64,000 nt of DNA. Origin: Cupriavidus necator (GTDB lineage Bacteria; Pseudomonadota; Gammaproteobacteria; Burkholderiales; Burkholderiaceae). The stretch lies in assembly GCF_013141915.1 (NCBI RefSeq), contig NZ_SROX01000008.1, forward strand, positions 1 to 64,000. Direction: 5' to 3'. This document shows positions 45,227 to 55,027 of the stretch, piece by piece. The position numbers were made by a program, and so were the translations under genes. The notes below the pieces were generated by a model that saw only the letters and a program-made list of their open reading frames with translations, was not told the origin of the DNA and did no database searches. Every line of letters begins with the position of its first letter. Position 1 is the stretch's first letter.

Positions 45227-48200
45227 ATGACGCAGCATGCTGCGCGCCCCAATGGTCGGAAGACCGCTGCGGCCGCCAAGGATTCTTCCGCCGCAAAAGG
45301 TGACGTAGGCGGCGCAACCAGCACCAAGGCGCCCCGCTCCGCCCCCCGCGCAGCCAAGCGCTCGCCCAAGCCCATACTTTCGATCGTGTCGAGCAACGGA
45401 ACCACCATCGCCGCCGCCCCTGCCCGCCGCACTGCCGACAAGGACGTGCCGCTGCGCGAGGACATCCGCTTCCTGGGCCGCCTGCTGGGCGACTGCCTGC
45501 GCGAGCAGGAAGGCGACGCCGCCTTCGAGGTGGTCGAGACCATCCGCCAGACCGCGGTGCGCTTCCGCCGCGAGAACGACCGTGCCGCCGGCGCGGAGCT
45601 GGACCGCCTGCTCAAGCGCCTGTCGCGCGACCAGACCAACCAGGTGGTGCGCGCGTTCAGCTATTTCTCGCACCTGGCCAATATCGCCGAGGACCAGCAC
45701 CACAACCGCCGCCGCCGCGTGCATGCGCTGGCCGGCTCGCCGCCGCAGGACGGCAGCCTGCAGCATGCGCTGGAAAAGATCGACGCGGCAGGCGTCACCG
45801 GCAAGCAGCTGCGCAAGTTCCTGGACGAGGCGCTGATCGTGCCGGTGCTGACGGCGCACCCGACCGAAGTCCAGCGCAAGAGCATCCTCGACGCCGAACG
45901 AGAGATCGCCCGCCTGCTGGCCGAGCGCGACCTGCCGATGACCGCGCGCGAACGCGAGCACAACACCGCGCAGCTGCGCGCCAAGGTCACCACGCTGTGG
46001 CAGACCCGCATGCTGCGCGACGCGCGCCTGACCGTGGCCGACGAGATCGAGAACGCGCTGTCGTACTACCGCACCACCTTCCTGCGCGGCATCCCGCAGC
46101 TGATGAGCGAATTGGAAGAAGACATCGCCGCGGTGTTCCCCGCCACGCGCAAGCGCAAGGGCACCCCGGGCGCCCCGGGCACGAAGGCGGCGCCGCTGTC
46201 GCCGTTCCTGCAGATGGGCTCGTGGATCGGCGGCGACCGCGACGGCAATCCCAACGTCACCGCCGAGACGCTCGAGCACGCCGCCGGCCAGCAGGCACAG
46301 CTGATCCTCGACTGGTACCTGGACGAAGTTCACGCGCTGGGCGCCGAGCTGTCGATGTCGATGCTGATGGTCGATGCCAGCCCGGAACTGCTGGCGCTGG
46401 CCGAGCGCTCGCCCGACCATTCCGAGCACCGCGCGGATGAGCCCTACCGGCGCGCGCTGATCGGCATCTACGCCCGCCTGGCCGCCACCTGCAAGACGCT
46501 GAGCGGCCATGCCGCGACCCGCCGCCCAGTGGCGCCGGCCGAGCCCTACGACAGCGCCGAGGCCTTCGGCGCCGACGTGCAGATCGTGATCGACTCGCTA
46601 CGCGCCCATCATGGCCAGGCGCTGGCCAGCCACCGCATCGACGCGCTGGCGCGCGCCATCGCCGTGTTCGGCTTCCACCTGGCCTCGGTCGACATGCGCC
46701 AGGTCTCCGACGTGCACGAGGCGGTGATCGCCGAACTGTTCGCCGCCGCCGGCATCGCCCCCGACTACGCCGCGCTGCCGGAGGCGCGCAAGCTGGAACT
46801 GCTGCTGGCCGAACTGCGCCAGCCGCGGCTGCTGACGCTGCCGTGGCATGAGTATTCGGAGCAGACCCGCAAGGAACTGGCGATCTTCGCCGCCGCGCGC
46901 GAGCTGCGGGCGCGTTACGGCAAGCGCGTCGCGCGCAACTACATCATCTCGCACACCGAGACGCTGTCAGACCTGGTCGAGGTGATGCTGCTGCAGAAGG
47001 AATCGGGCATGCTGCAGGGCACGCTGGGCAGCAAGACCGACCCGGCGCGCATGGAACTGATGGTGATCCCGCTGTTCGAGACCATCGAAGACTTGCGCAA
47101 TGCCGCCGGCATCATGCAGTCCCTCCTGGACCTGCCCGGCTTCGATTCGGTGATCGCCCACCATGGCGTCGAGCAGGAAGTGATGCTCGGCTACTCGGAC
47201 TCGAACAAGGACGGCGGCTTCCTGACCTCGACCTGGGAGCTGTACAAGACCGAGCTGGAGCTGGTGCAGCTGTTCGAGCAGCGCAAGATCAAGCTGCGCC
47301 TGTTCCATGGCCGCGGCGGCACCGTCGGCCGCGGCGGCGGCCCGACTTACCAGGCCATCCTCTCGCAGCCGCCGGGCACCGTGAACGGCCAGATCCGGCT
47401 GACCGAGCAGGGCGAGATCATCAACAGCAAGTTCGCCAATGCCGAGATCGGCCGACGCAACCTGGAAACGGTGGTCGCGGCCACGCTTGAGGCCTCGCTG
47501 CTGCCGCAGCAGAACGCGCCGAAGGACCTGGATACCTTCGAGGCCGTGATGCAGCAGCTGTCGGACCGCGCCTTCACGGCCTACCGCGACCTGGTCTACG
47601 AGACCCCGGGCTTCAAGGACTACTTCTTCGCCACCACCCCGATCACCGAGATTGCCGACCTGAACCTCGGTTCGCGCCCGGCCTCGCGCAAGCTGATGGA
47701 CAAGAAGAACCGCCGCATCGAAGACCTGCGCGCAATCCCGTGGGGTTTCTCGTGGGGCCAGTGCCGGCTGCTGCTGCCGGGCTGGTACGGCTTCGGCAGC
47801 GCGGTGCGCTCGCTGCTGGACAGCGCACCGGACGACAAGGCCCGCAAGCAGGCCGTGTCCACGCTGCGCCGCATGGTCAAGACCTGGCCGTTCTTCTCGA
47901 CGCTGCTGTCCAACATGGACATGGTGCTGGCCAAGACCGACCTGGCCGTGGCCTCGCGCTACGCCCAGCTGTGCGACGACGCCACGCTGCGCCGCAACGT
48001 GTTCAACCGCATCAGCAAGGAATGGCACCTGACCTGCGACATGCTGGCGCTGATCACCGGTCACCAGGAACGGCTGGCCGACAACCCGCTGCTGGCACGT
48101 TCGATCAAGAACCGCTTTGCGTATCTCGATCCGCTGAACCACTTGCAGGTCGAGTTGCTCAAGCGCTTCCGCTCGGGCAAGGATGGCGATGACATCCGCG

Positions 48201-48262
48201 TACGGCGCGGGATCCACCTGACCATCAATGGGGTGGCGGCGGGGTTGCGCAATACGGGTTGA
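45227..48262 (+). CDS. ppc: Phosphoenolpyruvate carboxylase
   Basis: 1011-aa anaplerotic enzyme making oxaloacetate from PEP and bicarbonate. Catalytic His region [16 protein letters not shown]/bicarbonate motif [14 protein letters not shown], and [15 protein letters not shown] are present; the C-terminus ends [11 protein letters not shown] as in the family. About 70 residues of Ala/Lys/Ser-rich sequence precede the conserved core, longer than in E. coli Ppc (883 aa in total). ATG 45227 has a strong ribosome binding site (AGAGGAG, 5-6 nt upstream). Confidence 0.98.
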   Translation: MTQHAARPNGRKTAAAAKDSSAAKGDVGGATSTKAPRSAPRAAKRSPKPILSIVSSNGTTIAAAPARRTADKDVPLREDIRFLGRLLGDCLREQEGDAAFEVVETIRQTAVRFRRENDRAAGAELDRLLKRLSRDQTNQVVRAFSYFSHLANIAEDQHHNRRRRVHALAGSPPQDGSLQHALEKIDAAGVTGKQLRKFLDEALIVPVLTAHPTEVQRKSILDAEREIARLLAERDLPMTAREREHNTAQLRAKVTTLWQTRMLRDARLTVADEIENALSYYRTTFLRGIPQLMSELEEDIAAVFPATRKRKGTPGAPGTKAAPLSPFLQMGSWIGGDRDGNPNVTAETLEHAAGQQAQLILDWYLDEVHALGAELSMSMLMVDASPELLALAERSPDHSEHRADEPYRRALIGIYARLAATCKTLSGHAATRRPVAPAEPYDSAEAFGADVQIVIDSLRAHHGQALASHRIDALARAIAVFGFHLASVDMRQVSDVHEAVIAELFAAAGIAPDYAALPEARKLELLLAELRQPRLLTLPWHEYSEQTRKELAIFAAARELRARYGKRVARNYIISHTETLSDLVEVMLLQKESGMLQGTLGSKTDPARMELMVIPLFETIEDLRNAAGIMQSLLDLPGFDSVIAHHGVEQEVMLGYSDSNKDGGFLTSTWELYKTELELVQLFEQRKIKLRLFHGRGGTVGRGGGPTYQAILSQPPGTVNGQIRLTEQGEIINSKFANAEIGRRNLETVVAATLEASLLPQQNAPKDLDTFEAVMQQLSDRAFTAYRDLVYETPGFKDYFFATTPITEIADLNLGSRPASRKLMDKKNRRIEDLRAIPWGFSWGQCRLLLPGWYGFGSAVRSLLDSAPDDKARKQAVSTLRRMVKTWPFFSTLLSNMDMVLAKTDLAVASRYAQLCDDATLRRNVFNRISKEWHLTCDMLALITGHQERLADNPLLARSIKNRFAYLDPLNHLQVELLKRFRSGKDGDDIRVRRGIHLTINGVAAGLRNTG

Positions 48263-48298
48263 GCGCGCTTCTGCGCTTGAGAGGGCTGCCGGTTGGCT

Positions 48299-48324
48299 CC
48301 CCTCTCCCATTAATGGGAGAGGGG
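48299..48324. repeat. Perfect 26-bp palindrome (REP-like)
   Basis: CCCCTCTCCCATT followed by its exact reverse complement. It is the first part of a repeat block filling the 224-bp gap between ppc and the convergent ferritin-like gene. Related to the 11354-11384 element. Confidence 0.8.
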
Positions 48325-48465
48325 TCGGGGGAGAGGGCAGGCGCTTGCCAGCATGACGCCGCCCGGATCGCCACTACCAGCGCACTGCGGAGATTTGGAT
48401 CGCCGCAGTCCTGCCACCGCCTGCCCTCTCCCCCGCCCATCTCCCGCAAGCGGGAGAGGGGAGCA
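48325..48465. repeat. Nested inverted repeat, REP-like
   Basis: TCGGGGGAGAGGGCAG (48325-48340) is nearly the reverse complement of CTGCCCTCTCCCCCGCC (48421-48437), and a second short palindrome CTCCCGCAAGCGGGAG lies at 48441-48456. Between the arms there is no coding signal. The block as a whole looks like two REP units in opposite orientation; it could fold downstream of ppc as a long cruciform. Confidence 0.65.
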
Positions 48466-48486
48466 ACCACTCGGCAAGCTTTCGCT

Positions 48487-49098
48487 TCACCCAACAAACG
48501 CCCCCGGCACCGGATCCTCCCCTAACGCATGCAGCAGCACCGCCCAGTGCATCGCCTCGTCCCCGAGGATGCTGCCGGCGGCGCGCGTCAGTTCGCGGTT
48601 GTGGAAATTCGGCAGCACGCCCAGGTAAGCCGCGGTGGCGCCCTTCTCCAGCCCGGCGGCAAAGCGCAGCACATCGGCCTGCGTCTTCAGCTTGTCGGTC
48701 GGGAACTCATAGGCGGACGCCTTCTTCGCCACCACCGGCGTTCCGCCGAGCTTCGACACCGTCCCGGCCAGCACCTGCGCATGCGCCTTGTGGTGGTCCT
48801 GGAACTTGACCGCGGTGGCCAGCACCGGCTTTTGCAGCAGCCCGCTTTCGGCGCCGACCTGGTACGCGGCGATCGCCTGGTATTCGAGGCCGAGCGCGGT
48901 GTTGAGGATATTGATGTCGTCCTTGGTGCTGCCCGACTGCGCCTGCGCCCACGCCGGCATCGACTCGCCGAGCGTGACGACGGCCAGCGAGCCCAGCGCG
49001 AACAGGCCGGGCGCCTTGAGCAACCCGCGCCGGCGTGCGTCCGGCAGCGTGACGATGGTTCCGGGCTCGCGCGCGGTCCTCTGTGACATGCGGTCCAT
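48487..49098 (-). CDS. Exported ferritin-like (Ferritin_2) protein with Tat-type signal
   Basis: 203 aa. Near residue 22 the sequence RRRGLLK followed by a hydrophobic stretch (FALGSLAVVTLGESMPAWA) resembles a twin-arginine signal. The mature part has a four-helix ferritin-like pattern: LNTALGLEYQAIAAYQVG, KFQDHHKAHAQVLAGTV, RFAAGLEKGATAAYLGVL and ILGDEAMHWAVLLHALG. The Glu and paired His residues (ExxxA, DHHKAH, DEAMHW) could bind a di-metal centre. Start ATG 49098 has AGGAGA upstream. It is divergent from an ECF sigma/anti-sigma pair and may be its target; the biochemical role is unknown. Confidence 0.85.
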   Translation of the reverse strand: MDRMSQRTAREPGTIVTLPDARRRGLLKAPGLFALGSLAVVTLGESMPAWAQAQSGSTKDDINILNTALGLEYQAIAAYQVGAESGLLQKPVLATAVKFQDHHKAHAQVLAGTVSKLGGTPVVAKKASAYEFPTDKLKTQADVLRFAAGLEKGATAAYLGVLPNFHNRELTRAAGSILGDEAMHWAVLLHALGEDPVPGAFVG

Positions 49099-49169
49099 GG
49101 TGTTCTCCTGTGAGGGATGACAACGTGGCGCCCCTGTGACGGGGTGCCTGGCTTGCGCCTGCCAACATC

Positions 49170-49195
49170 TACGCACGCGCCGCGCGTTTGGATGC
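49170..49195 (-). promoter_or_regulatory. Candidate ECF-type promoter of the ferritin-like gene
   Basis: On the minus strand GCATCC (49195-49190), 16 bp, then CGTA (49173-49170), about 70 bp before the ATG at 49098. The form resembles known ECF promoters with a CGT-type -10, but the specificity of this sigma factor is unknown. A TATAAT (49205-49210, plus strand) before the sigma gene is another weak candidate without a -35. Confidence 0.3.
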
Positions 49196-49243
49196 GGCGC
49201 TACCTATAATCCGGCAAAGCTCCTTTGCAAGGACCCGCCCCCC

Positions 49244-49843
49244 GTGCCGCCCTCCTCGCAGCCGTCCTATGCCGCGCCCTCCAGCCCCGATCGGCTGGAG
49301 GAACTGTTGCAGGCCGTGGCCGTGGGCGACCGCCAGGCACTGCGCGGCCTCTACGATCTCACCGCGACGAAACTGTTTGGCCTTGCGCTGCGTATTACCG
49401 GCAGGCGCGATTGGGCGGAGGATGTCGTGCAGGAAAGCTTTGTCAGCATCTGGCACCACGCCGGCGACTACCGGCCGCAGTTGGCCGCGCCGATGACGTG
49501 GATGACCGCCATCGTGCGCAACCGCGCGCTGGACTGCCTGCGCCGGGCGTCTGCGGCGCGCGTGCCGCAGACGGTCGAGCTGGACGAAGGCCTGGGCGAA
49601 TGGCTGGCCGATGACGCGGCCGGCCCCGCCGAACTGGCCGAGGCCAGCCAGCAGGCACGCGCGCTCAACCGCTGCCTGCAGCGGCTGGAACAGCCCCAGC
49701 GCCAGGCCATCATGCTGGCCTATCTGCAGGACCTGAGCCACGCCGAACTCGCCGCGCGCCTGCGCGCGCCGCTGGGAACGATCAAGTCCTGGATCCGGCG
49801 CGGGCTGGAGCGGCTGCGCAGCTGCATGGAGGGCGCCGCATGA
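49244..49843 (+). CDS. ECF-type RNA polymerase sigma factor
   Basis: 199 aa with region 2 (LRGLYDLTATKLFGLALRI, DWAEDVVQESFVSIW) and region 4 (QRQAIMLAYLQDLSHAELAA, LGTIKSWIRRGLERLR), without a region 1 or 3. The GTG start at 49244 is supported by AAGGA 10 nt upstream; an ATG at 49136 would add 36 residues with no similarity. Its stop overlaps the start of the anti-sigma gene (ATGA), as is usual for such pairs. By family resemblance it belongs with the SigK/RskA-type group. The signal is not visible in the sequence. Confidence 0.92.
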   Translation: MPPSSQPSYAAPSSPDRLEELLQAVAVGDRQALRGLYDLTATKLFGLALRITGRRDWAEDVVQESFVSIWHHAGDYRPQLAAPMTWMTAIVRNRALDCLRRASAARVPQTVELDEGLGEWLADDAAGPAELAEASQQARALNRCLQRLEQPQRQAIMLAYLQDLSHAELAARLRAPLGTIKSWIRRGLERLRSCMEGAA

Positions 49844-50595
49844 AGCTGGCCAGCCACCCCGACCTGCTCGACCGGATCGCCGCCCAGTACGCGCTGGGCG
49901 TGCTGCGCGGCGGCGCGCGCCGGCGCCTGGAGCGGCTGGCGCATGAAGAGCCGGCGGTGCGCGCGGCGATTCGCCGCTGGCAGGACCGGCTGGCCGGGGT
50001 GGCCGAATTGCAGGCCGCCGCCGAGCCGGTCGACAAGGTCTGGTGCGGGATCGAGGCGCGGCTTGGCTGGAAGGCTGCCGAAGACCGTGGTGCTACCGTT
50101 GCCGCCAGCGCCCCTGGCCTGCGCGATGCCGGCGGCTGGTGGCAGCGCCTGTGGTCGGCCCCGGTGTTCTGGCGTGGCGCCGCGGCGGCCATGGCGCTGG
50201 TGGCGGTGCTGGCCATCGGCATCGGCATGCACCTCGCGCGGCAGCGCGACGCTGCGCCCGCCGAAGTCATCGCCGTGCTGAACGACGGCCACGCGCAGCC
50301 GGCGATGCTGGTGTCATGGGACGCGGGGGCACGCCACCTTGTCGTGCGCCGCCTGGATCACCTGCGGCTGGACGAGCGCCAGGTATTGCAGCTCTGGGCG
50401 CTGCCGGAGGGCGGCAAGCCGCGGTCGCTCGGCGTGATCGGACGTGTGCCGCAGGCACGGATTGCGCTGGCCCAACCTCCCATGGAAGTGCGCACGCTGG
50501 CCGCCAGCATCGAACCGCCCGGCGGTTCGCCCAATGCCGATGGGCCGAGCGGGCCGGTGGTGTTCAAGGGACCGGTGATCCACAGCCGGCCCTGA
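49840..50595 (+). CDS. RskA-like membrane anti-sigma factor
   Basis: 251 aa. The N-terminal cytoplasmic part (LLDRIAAQYALGVLRGGARR) is the sigma-binding region of the RskA/anti-sigma-K group; it has no zinc-binding HxxxCxxC motif. A single membrane helix (AAAAMALVAVLAIGIGMHLA, about residues 108-130) leads to a periplasmic RskA domain with LVSWDAGARHLVVR, VLQLWALPEGGKPRSLGVI and SIEPPGGSPN. Typically it holds the sigma factor at the membrane until it is cleaved in response to an envelope signal. Confidence 0.9.
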   Translation: MKLASHPDLLDRIAAQYALGVLRGGARRRLERLAHEEPAVRAAIRRWQDRLAGVAELQAAAEPVDKVWCGIEARLGWKAAEDRGATVAASAPGLRDAGGWWQRLWSAPVFWRGAAAAMALVAVLAIGIGMHLARQRDAAPAEVIAVLNDGHAQPAMLVSWDAGARHLVVRRLDHLRLDERQVLQLWALPEGGKPRSLGVIGRVPQARIALAQPPMEVRTLAASIEPPGGSPNADGPSGPVVFKGPVIHSRP

Positions 50596-50638
50596 GCGCC
50601 GCGCCAGCGTGGCGGCCGGCACCGCCGGCGGGCCGCCG

Positions 50639-50653
50639 GGCGATATAATCGCC
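50639..50653 (+). promoter_or_regulatory. Palindromic -10 region upstream of argH
   Basis: GGCGAT-ATA-ATCGCC: a perfect 15-bp palindrome that contains TATAAT (50644-50649), 72 bp before the argH ATG. No -35 match is visible at the right distance. It may be a promoter with activator or repressor symmetry, but the palindrome could be chance. Confidence 0.4.
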
Positions 50654-50724
50654 GTTTCCCAATTTTTCGCGCCCGCCGCCGTCCCCACGCGGCCGCCTGC
50701 CGCGAGCCACTGCAGCCGACGTCC

Positions 50725-52143
50725 ATGTCCACCTCCCAACTTGCCAAGAAAGGCGAAGCCTGGTCCGCCCGCTTCTCCGAACCGATGTCCGACCTGGTGA
50801 AGCGCTACACCGCCTCGGTGTTCTTCGACAAGCGCCTGGCCCTGTTCGACATCCAGGGCTCGCTGGCCCACGCGGCCATGCTGGCGAAGCAGGGCATCAT
50901 CGCCGAGGCCGACCGCGCCGAGATCGAGCGCGGCATGGCGCAGATCCGCAGCGAGATCGAGGCCGGCAACTTCGAGTGGAAGCTGGACCTGGAAGACGTC
51001 CACTTGAATATCGAGGCGCGCCTGACGGCGCTGGTGGGCGATGCCGGCAAGCGGCTGCACACCGGCCGCTCGCGCAACGACCAGGTTGCCACCGACATCC
51101 GCCTGTGGCTGCGCAGCGAGATCGACAACATCATCGTGCTGCTGGGCGCGCTGCGCGGCGCGCTGCTGGACCTGGCCGAGCAGAACGCCGACACCATCCT
51201 GCCGGGCTTCACCCACCTGCAGGTGGCGCAGCCGGTCACCTTCGGCCACCACCTGCTGGCGTACAACGAGATGTTCACGCGCGACGCCGAGCGCATGGCC
51301 GACTGCCGCAAGCGCGTCAACCGCCTGCCGCTGGGCGCCGCCGCGCTGGCCGGCACCAGCTATCCGATCGACCGCGAATTCGTCGCGCAGCAACTGGGCT
51401 TTGACGGCGTCTGCCGCAATTCGCTCGACGCCGTGTCGGACCGCGACTTCGCCATCGAGTTCTGCGCCGCCGCCGCGCTGGTGATGACCCATGTGTCGCG
51501 CTTCTCGGAAGAGCTGGTGCTGTGGATGAGCCCGCGCGTGGGCTTTATCGACATTGCCGACCGCTTCTGCACCGGCAGCTCGATCATGCCGCAGAAGAAG
51601 AACCCGGACGTACCGGAACTGGCGCGCGGCAAGACCGGCCGCGTCAACGGCCACCTGATCGGCCTGCTGACGCTGATGAAGGGCCAGCCGCTGGCGTACA
51701 ACAAGGACAACCAGGAAGACAAGGAGCCGCTGTTCGACACGGTCGATACCGTGGTCGACACACTGCGCATCTTCGCCGACATGGTGCCGGGCATCAGCGT
51801 CAAGCCGGAAGCGATGCGCGCCGCCGCGCTGCAGGGCTACGCCACCGCTACCGACCTGGCCGACTACCTGGTCAAGAAGGGCCTGCCCTTCCGCGACGCC
51901 CATGAAGCCGTGGCCCATGCCGTGCGCGCCTGCGACAGCCGCCAGTGCGACCTGGCCGACCTGAGCGTGGCCGAACTGCGCGACGCTTCGGGCCTCGGCG
52001 ACCAGGCTGCGCTGATCGGCGACGACGTGCACACCGTGCTGACGCTGGAAGGCTCGGTCGCGGCGCGCAACCATGTCGGCGGCACCGCGCCGGACCAGGT
52101 GCGCGCGGCAATTGCCGCGGCACGCCAGACGCTGAACGGCTGA
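50725..52143 (+). CDS. argH: Argininosuccinate lyase
   Basis: 472-aa tetrameric enzyme splitting argininosuccinate into arginine and fumarate, last step of arginine synthesis. [20 protein letters not shown] is the superfamily signature with the catalytic Ser; [39 protein letters not shown] and [13 protein letters not shown] are also conserved. A strong intrinsic terminator follows. It could supply arginine to the decarboxylase encoded at 55779-58049, though that is only a loose metabolic link. Confidence 0.98.
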   Translation: MSTSQLAKKGEAWSARFSEPMSDLVKRYTASVFFDKRLALFDIQGSLAHAAMLAKQGIIAEADRAEIERGMAQIRSEIEAGNFEWKLDLEDVHLNIEARLTALVGDAGKRLHTGRSRNDQVATDIRLWLRSEIDNIIVLLGALRGALLDLAEQNADTILPGFTHLQVAQPVTFGHHLLAYNEMFTRDAERMADCRKRVNRLPLGAAALAGTSYPIDREFVAQQLGFDGVCRNSLDAVSDRDFAIEFCAAAALVMTHVSRFSEELVLWMSPRVGFIDIADRFCTGSSIMPQKKNPDVPELARGKTGRVNGHLIGLLTLMKGQPLAYNKDNQEDKEPLFDTVDTVVDTLRIFADMVPGISVKPEAMRAAALQGYATATDLADYLVKKGLPFRDAHEAVAHAVRACDSRQCDLADLSVAELRDASGLGDQAALIGDDVHTVLTLEGSVAARNHVGGTAPDQVRAAIAAARQTLNG

Positions 52144-52174
52144 CCCTGCGTCAGCGGCACCCTTCAAGGCCAGC

Positions 52175-52200
52175 AACGGGAGCGCAAGCTCCCGTTTTTT
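52175..52200 (+). terminator. Intrinsic terminator of argH
   Basis: 9-bp stem AACGGGAGC / GCTCCCGTT with a GCAA tetraloop and a run of six T including the last stem bases. The following 236 bp up to dctQ (52201-52436) show no gene and no convincing promoter. Confidence 0.92.
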
Positions 52201-52436
52201 CTTGTCCGGGCGCCGGCATCGAGGACTGTTGCGAATTGCACGAATGGGGGCGAACCGTGCCGTCATTCGATCCGGGGAATATCGAATCATGCCGAAATCC
52301 GCCCGGAATTAGCGCATGACTGGTGCGAATGGGCGGGAGAATGTGACGAACTGGGGATTCACCCTAAAGATGCACGGCGTGCGAGGCCGTAGACTAACGC
52401 GCCACCCCTGTATCCCCCAATCCCTAGGACGATCAC

Positions 52437-53036
52437 ATGTCTTCCCTTATGAGGATCTCGCGGCTTATCGACGCCGTGAATGCTTTCATCGGGCAGTGGG
52501 CGAAATGGCTGGTCCTGCTGGCCGTGCTGGTCTGCGCAGGCAACGCCATCATTCGCTACACCTTCAGCATCAGTTCCAACGCCTGGCTTGAACTGCAGTG
52601 GTATATGTTCGCCGGCGTGTTCCTGCTGGGCGCGCCGTATACCTTGCGCCGCGACGAGCATGTGCGCATCGACGTCATCGCCGGCCGTTTCTCCGAGCGC
52701 ACCCAGGTCTGGATCGATATCTTCGGCATCATCTTCTTCCTGCTGCCGATTTCCGCAATCATCCTCTGGCTGTCGATCCCCTATTTCTGGCTGTCGTACG
52801 CCGGCCATGAAATGTCCGGCAATGCCGGTGGCCTGATCCGCTGGCCAGCCAAGTTTCTGATCGCGGCCGGGTTCTTCCTGATGATCCTGCAGGGCCTGTC
52901 CGAACTGATCAAGCGCTTCGCCTACCTGAAGGGAGAACTGCCGTTCTCGGCCTTCCGCAAGCACGCGGTCGATCCGGCGCTGGAAATCGCCGCGATCGCG
53001 CAGGCCAACCAGACGGCCCCGTCTGAAAAACAATAA
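52437..53036 (+). CDS. TRAP transporter small permease (DctQ type)
   Basis: 199 aa with four membrane helices (WLVLLAVLVCAGNAIIRYTF, LELQWYMFAGVFLLGAPYTL, IFGIIFFLLPISAIILWLSI, FLIAAGFFLMILQGLSELI). TRAP systems import organic acids or related compounds with a sodium or proton gradient. LRRDEHVRIDVI is a family signature. It looks like the mannitol/chloroaromatic (FcbT2-like) subgroup. It is followed after 12 bp by the large permease. No substrate-binding protein is encoded within at least 5 kb on either side. Confidence 0.92.
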   Translation: MSSLMRISRLIDAVNAFIGQWAKWLVLLAVLVCAGNAIIRYTFSISSNAWLELQWYMFAGVFLLGAPYTLRRDEHVRIDVIAGRFSERTQVWIDIFGIIFFLLPISAIILWLSIPYFWLSYAGHEMSGNAGGLIRWPAKFLIAAGFFLMILQGLSELIKRFAYLKGELPFSAFRKHAVDPALEIAAIAQANQTAPSEKQ

Positions 53037-53048
53037 GAGGCGCGCACG

Positions 53049-54767
53049 ATGACGCAATTCCTGATTGCGAACATGGCACCGATCATGTTCGCCTCGCTGG
53101 TCGTATTCCTGCTGTCGGGCTTCCCGATCGCCTTTGCGCTGGCCGCCAACGGGCTGCTGTTCGCCTTCATCGGCATCGAGCTGGGGATGCTGCCGCCCGA
53201 GCTGCTGCAGGCGCTGCCGAGCCGGCTGTTCGGCATCATCGAGAACGACACGCTGCTGGCGATCCCGTTCTTCACCTTCATGGGCCTGATCCTGGAACGC
53301 TCGGGCATGGCCGAGGACCTGCTCGACACCATCGGCCAGCTGTTCGGCCCGATCCGCGGCGGCCTGGCCTACGCGGTGATCTTCGTCGGCGCGCTGCTGG
53401 CGGCGACCACCGGCGTGGTGGCGGCTTCGGTGATCTCGATGGGGCTGATCTCGCTGCCGCTGATGCTCAAGTACAAGTACGACAAGCGGCTGGCCTCGGG
53501 CGTGATTGCGGCGTCAGGCACGCTGGCGCAGATCATTCCGCCGTCGCTGGTGCTGATCGTGCTGGCCGACCAGCTCGGCCGTTCGGTCGGCGACATGTAC
53601 AAGGGCGCGTTCGTGCCGGGGCTGGTGCTGACCGGCATGTACATGCTCTACGTGATGCTGGTCACGATCATCAAGCCGGTCGCCGCACCGGCGCTGCCGA
53701 TCGAGGCCCGCACCTTCCGCGAGCCCAGCGGCAAGAGCGGGGCGGCGTCGGTGCTGGTGCTGACCGCCATGTCGATCGCGGTGGGCGTGGCGGTGGACAA
53801 GCTCTACAAGCCGGAAGCGCCGCTGGACGAGCGCCTGGTGGTTTCGGTGGGCGCGGCGATCCTGTTCGCCTTCGTGCTGGCGGTGATCAACAAGACGCTG
53901 AAGCTCGGCCTGCTGTCGCAGATGGCGGAAAAGGTCACCTTCGTGCTGATCCCGCCGCTGGCGCTGATCTTCCTGGTGCTTGGCACCATTTTCGTCGGCG
54001 TGGCCACGCCGACCGAAGGTGGCGGCATGGGCGCGCTCGGCGCCCTGATCCTGGCCATGGTGAAGCGCCGGCTTGACCTGAGCCTGACCCGGCAGGCGAT
54101 GGAGGCGACGCTCAAGCTGTCGGCCTTCGTGATCTTCATCCTGATCGGCGCGCGCGTGTTCTCGCTGACGTTCTACGGCGTGGATGGCCACATCTGGGTC
54201 GAGCACCTGCTGACCGCACTGCCCGGTGGCCAGACCGGCTTCCTGGTTGCCGTGAACGTGCTGTTCTTCCTGCTGGCGTTCTTCCTGGACTTCTTCGAAC
54301 TAGCCTTTATCCTGGTGCCGCTGGTCGGCCCGGTGGCGGACAAGCTCGGCATCGACCTGATCTGGTTCGGCGTGCTGCTGGCGGTGAACATGCAGACCTC
54401 GTTCATGCACCCGCCGTTCGGCTTCTCGCTGTTCTACCTGCGCTCGGTGGCGCCGCGCGAAATCAAGACCTCGGACATCTACTGGGGCGCGGTCCCGTTC
54501 GTCGTGATCCAGCTGGTGATGGTGTCGCTGATCATCGTCTTCCCGGGCCTGGTCAGCACCGGCACGCACAAGGCGCAGGACCGCAGCATCACGCGCGACC
54601 TCAACATCGACCTGGACGGCAGCAAACCCAAACCAGCCGCCCCCAACCTGTCGGTGCCGGGTCCTGCCTCGGCGCCGGCCGAATCCGGCTCGCTCCAGTT
54701 GCCGACGCAGCCGCCCGCGGAAAGTGAATCGGCAGCGCCGCAGTTCGAGTTCGAGAAAAAGAAATAA
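53049..54767 (+). CDS. TRAP transporter large permease (DctM type)
   Basis: 572 aa, longer than the roughly 425-440 of ordinary DctM. About twelve or more membrane helices; ASGVIAASGTLAQIIPPSLV and GVATPTEGGGMGALGAL are hallmark segments, and MQTSFMHPPFGFSLFYLRSV is typical of the FcbT3-like subgroup. An insertion in the middle (about residues 215-290) and a Pro/Ala/Ser-rich hydrophilic C-terminal tail of about 60 residues explain the extra length. Substrate unknown; the required extracytoplasmic binding protein must be encoded elsewhere. Confidence 0.93.
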   Translation: MTQFLIANMAPIMFASLVVFLLSGFPIAFALAANGLLFAFIGIELGMLPPELLQALPSRLFGIIENDTLLAIPFFTFMGLILERSGMAEDLLDTIGQLFGPIRGGLAYAVIFVGALLAATTGVVAASVISMGLISLPLMLKYKYDKRLASGVIAASGTLAQIIPPSLVLIVLADQLGRSVGDMYKGAFVPGLVLTGMYMLYVMLVTIIKPVAAPALPIEARTFREPSGKSGAASVLVLTAMSIAVGVAVDKLYKPEAPLDERLVVSVGAAILFAFVLAVINKTLKLGLLSQMAEKVTFVLIPPLALIFLVLGTIFVGVATPTEGGGMGALGALILAMVKRRLDLSLTRQAMEATLKLSAFVIFILIGARVFSLTFYGVDGHIWVEHLLTALPGGQTGFLVAVNVLFFLLAFFLDFFELAFILVPLVGPVADKLGIDLIWFGVLLAVNMQTSFMHPPFGFSLFYLRSVAPREIKTSDIYWGAVPFVVIQLVMVSLIIVFPGLVSTGTHKAQDRSITRDLNIDLDGSKPKPAAPNLSVPGPASAPAESGSLQLPTQPPAESESAAPQFEFEKKK

Positions 54768-54803
54768 CACTGCCCCGGCGGCAGTCTCCGGCAAACCCGC
54801 CCG

Positions 54804-54828
54804 GCCCCGCAGCGATGCGGGGCTTTTT
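54804..54828 (+). terminator. Intrinsic terminator of the TRAP operon
   Basis: 7-bp GC stem GCCCCGC / GCGGGGC, 6-nt loop, five T. In the 307-bp gap to the antitoxin gene (54768-55074) I otherwise see an in-frame ATG with a strong ribosome binding site at 54952 and the inverted repeat at 55028. Confidence 0.88.
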
Positions 54829-55027
54829 CATTGGGCCACGCCCGTGACCGCGGCGAGGCAATCCGCGCAATTGCGAATCGGCTCATCGACCAGCGCGCCG
54901 GCACGGCCCAGACTGACTCCTGCATCCAGCCCATGATCCAAGGAGAACACCATGCCGAGCACCAAATGCGCGGGCCACCCCGCCGCCACCCCGATCTACT
55001 GCCTGCCATCGATGCGTGACCGCCGTA

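Noticed and set aside
45194..46510. Minus-strand open frame opposite the start of ppc
   Set aside because: No ribosome binding site, no motif; low-complexity His/Arg/Gln-rich shadow.
52201..52436. Sigma54-type promoter before the TRAP genes
   Set aside because: Some GG/GC dinucleotides can be placed 10 bp apart, but neither TGGCAC nor TTGCA-like elements are convincing.
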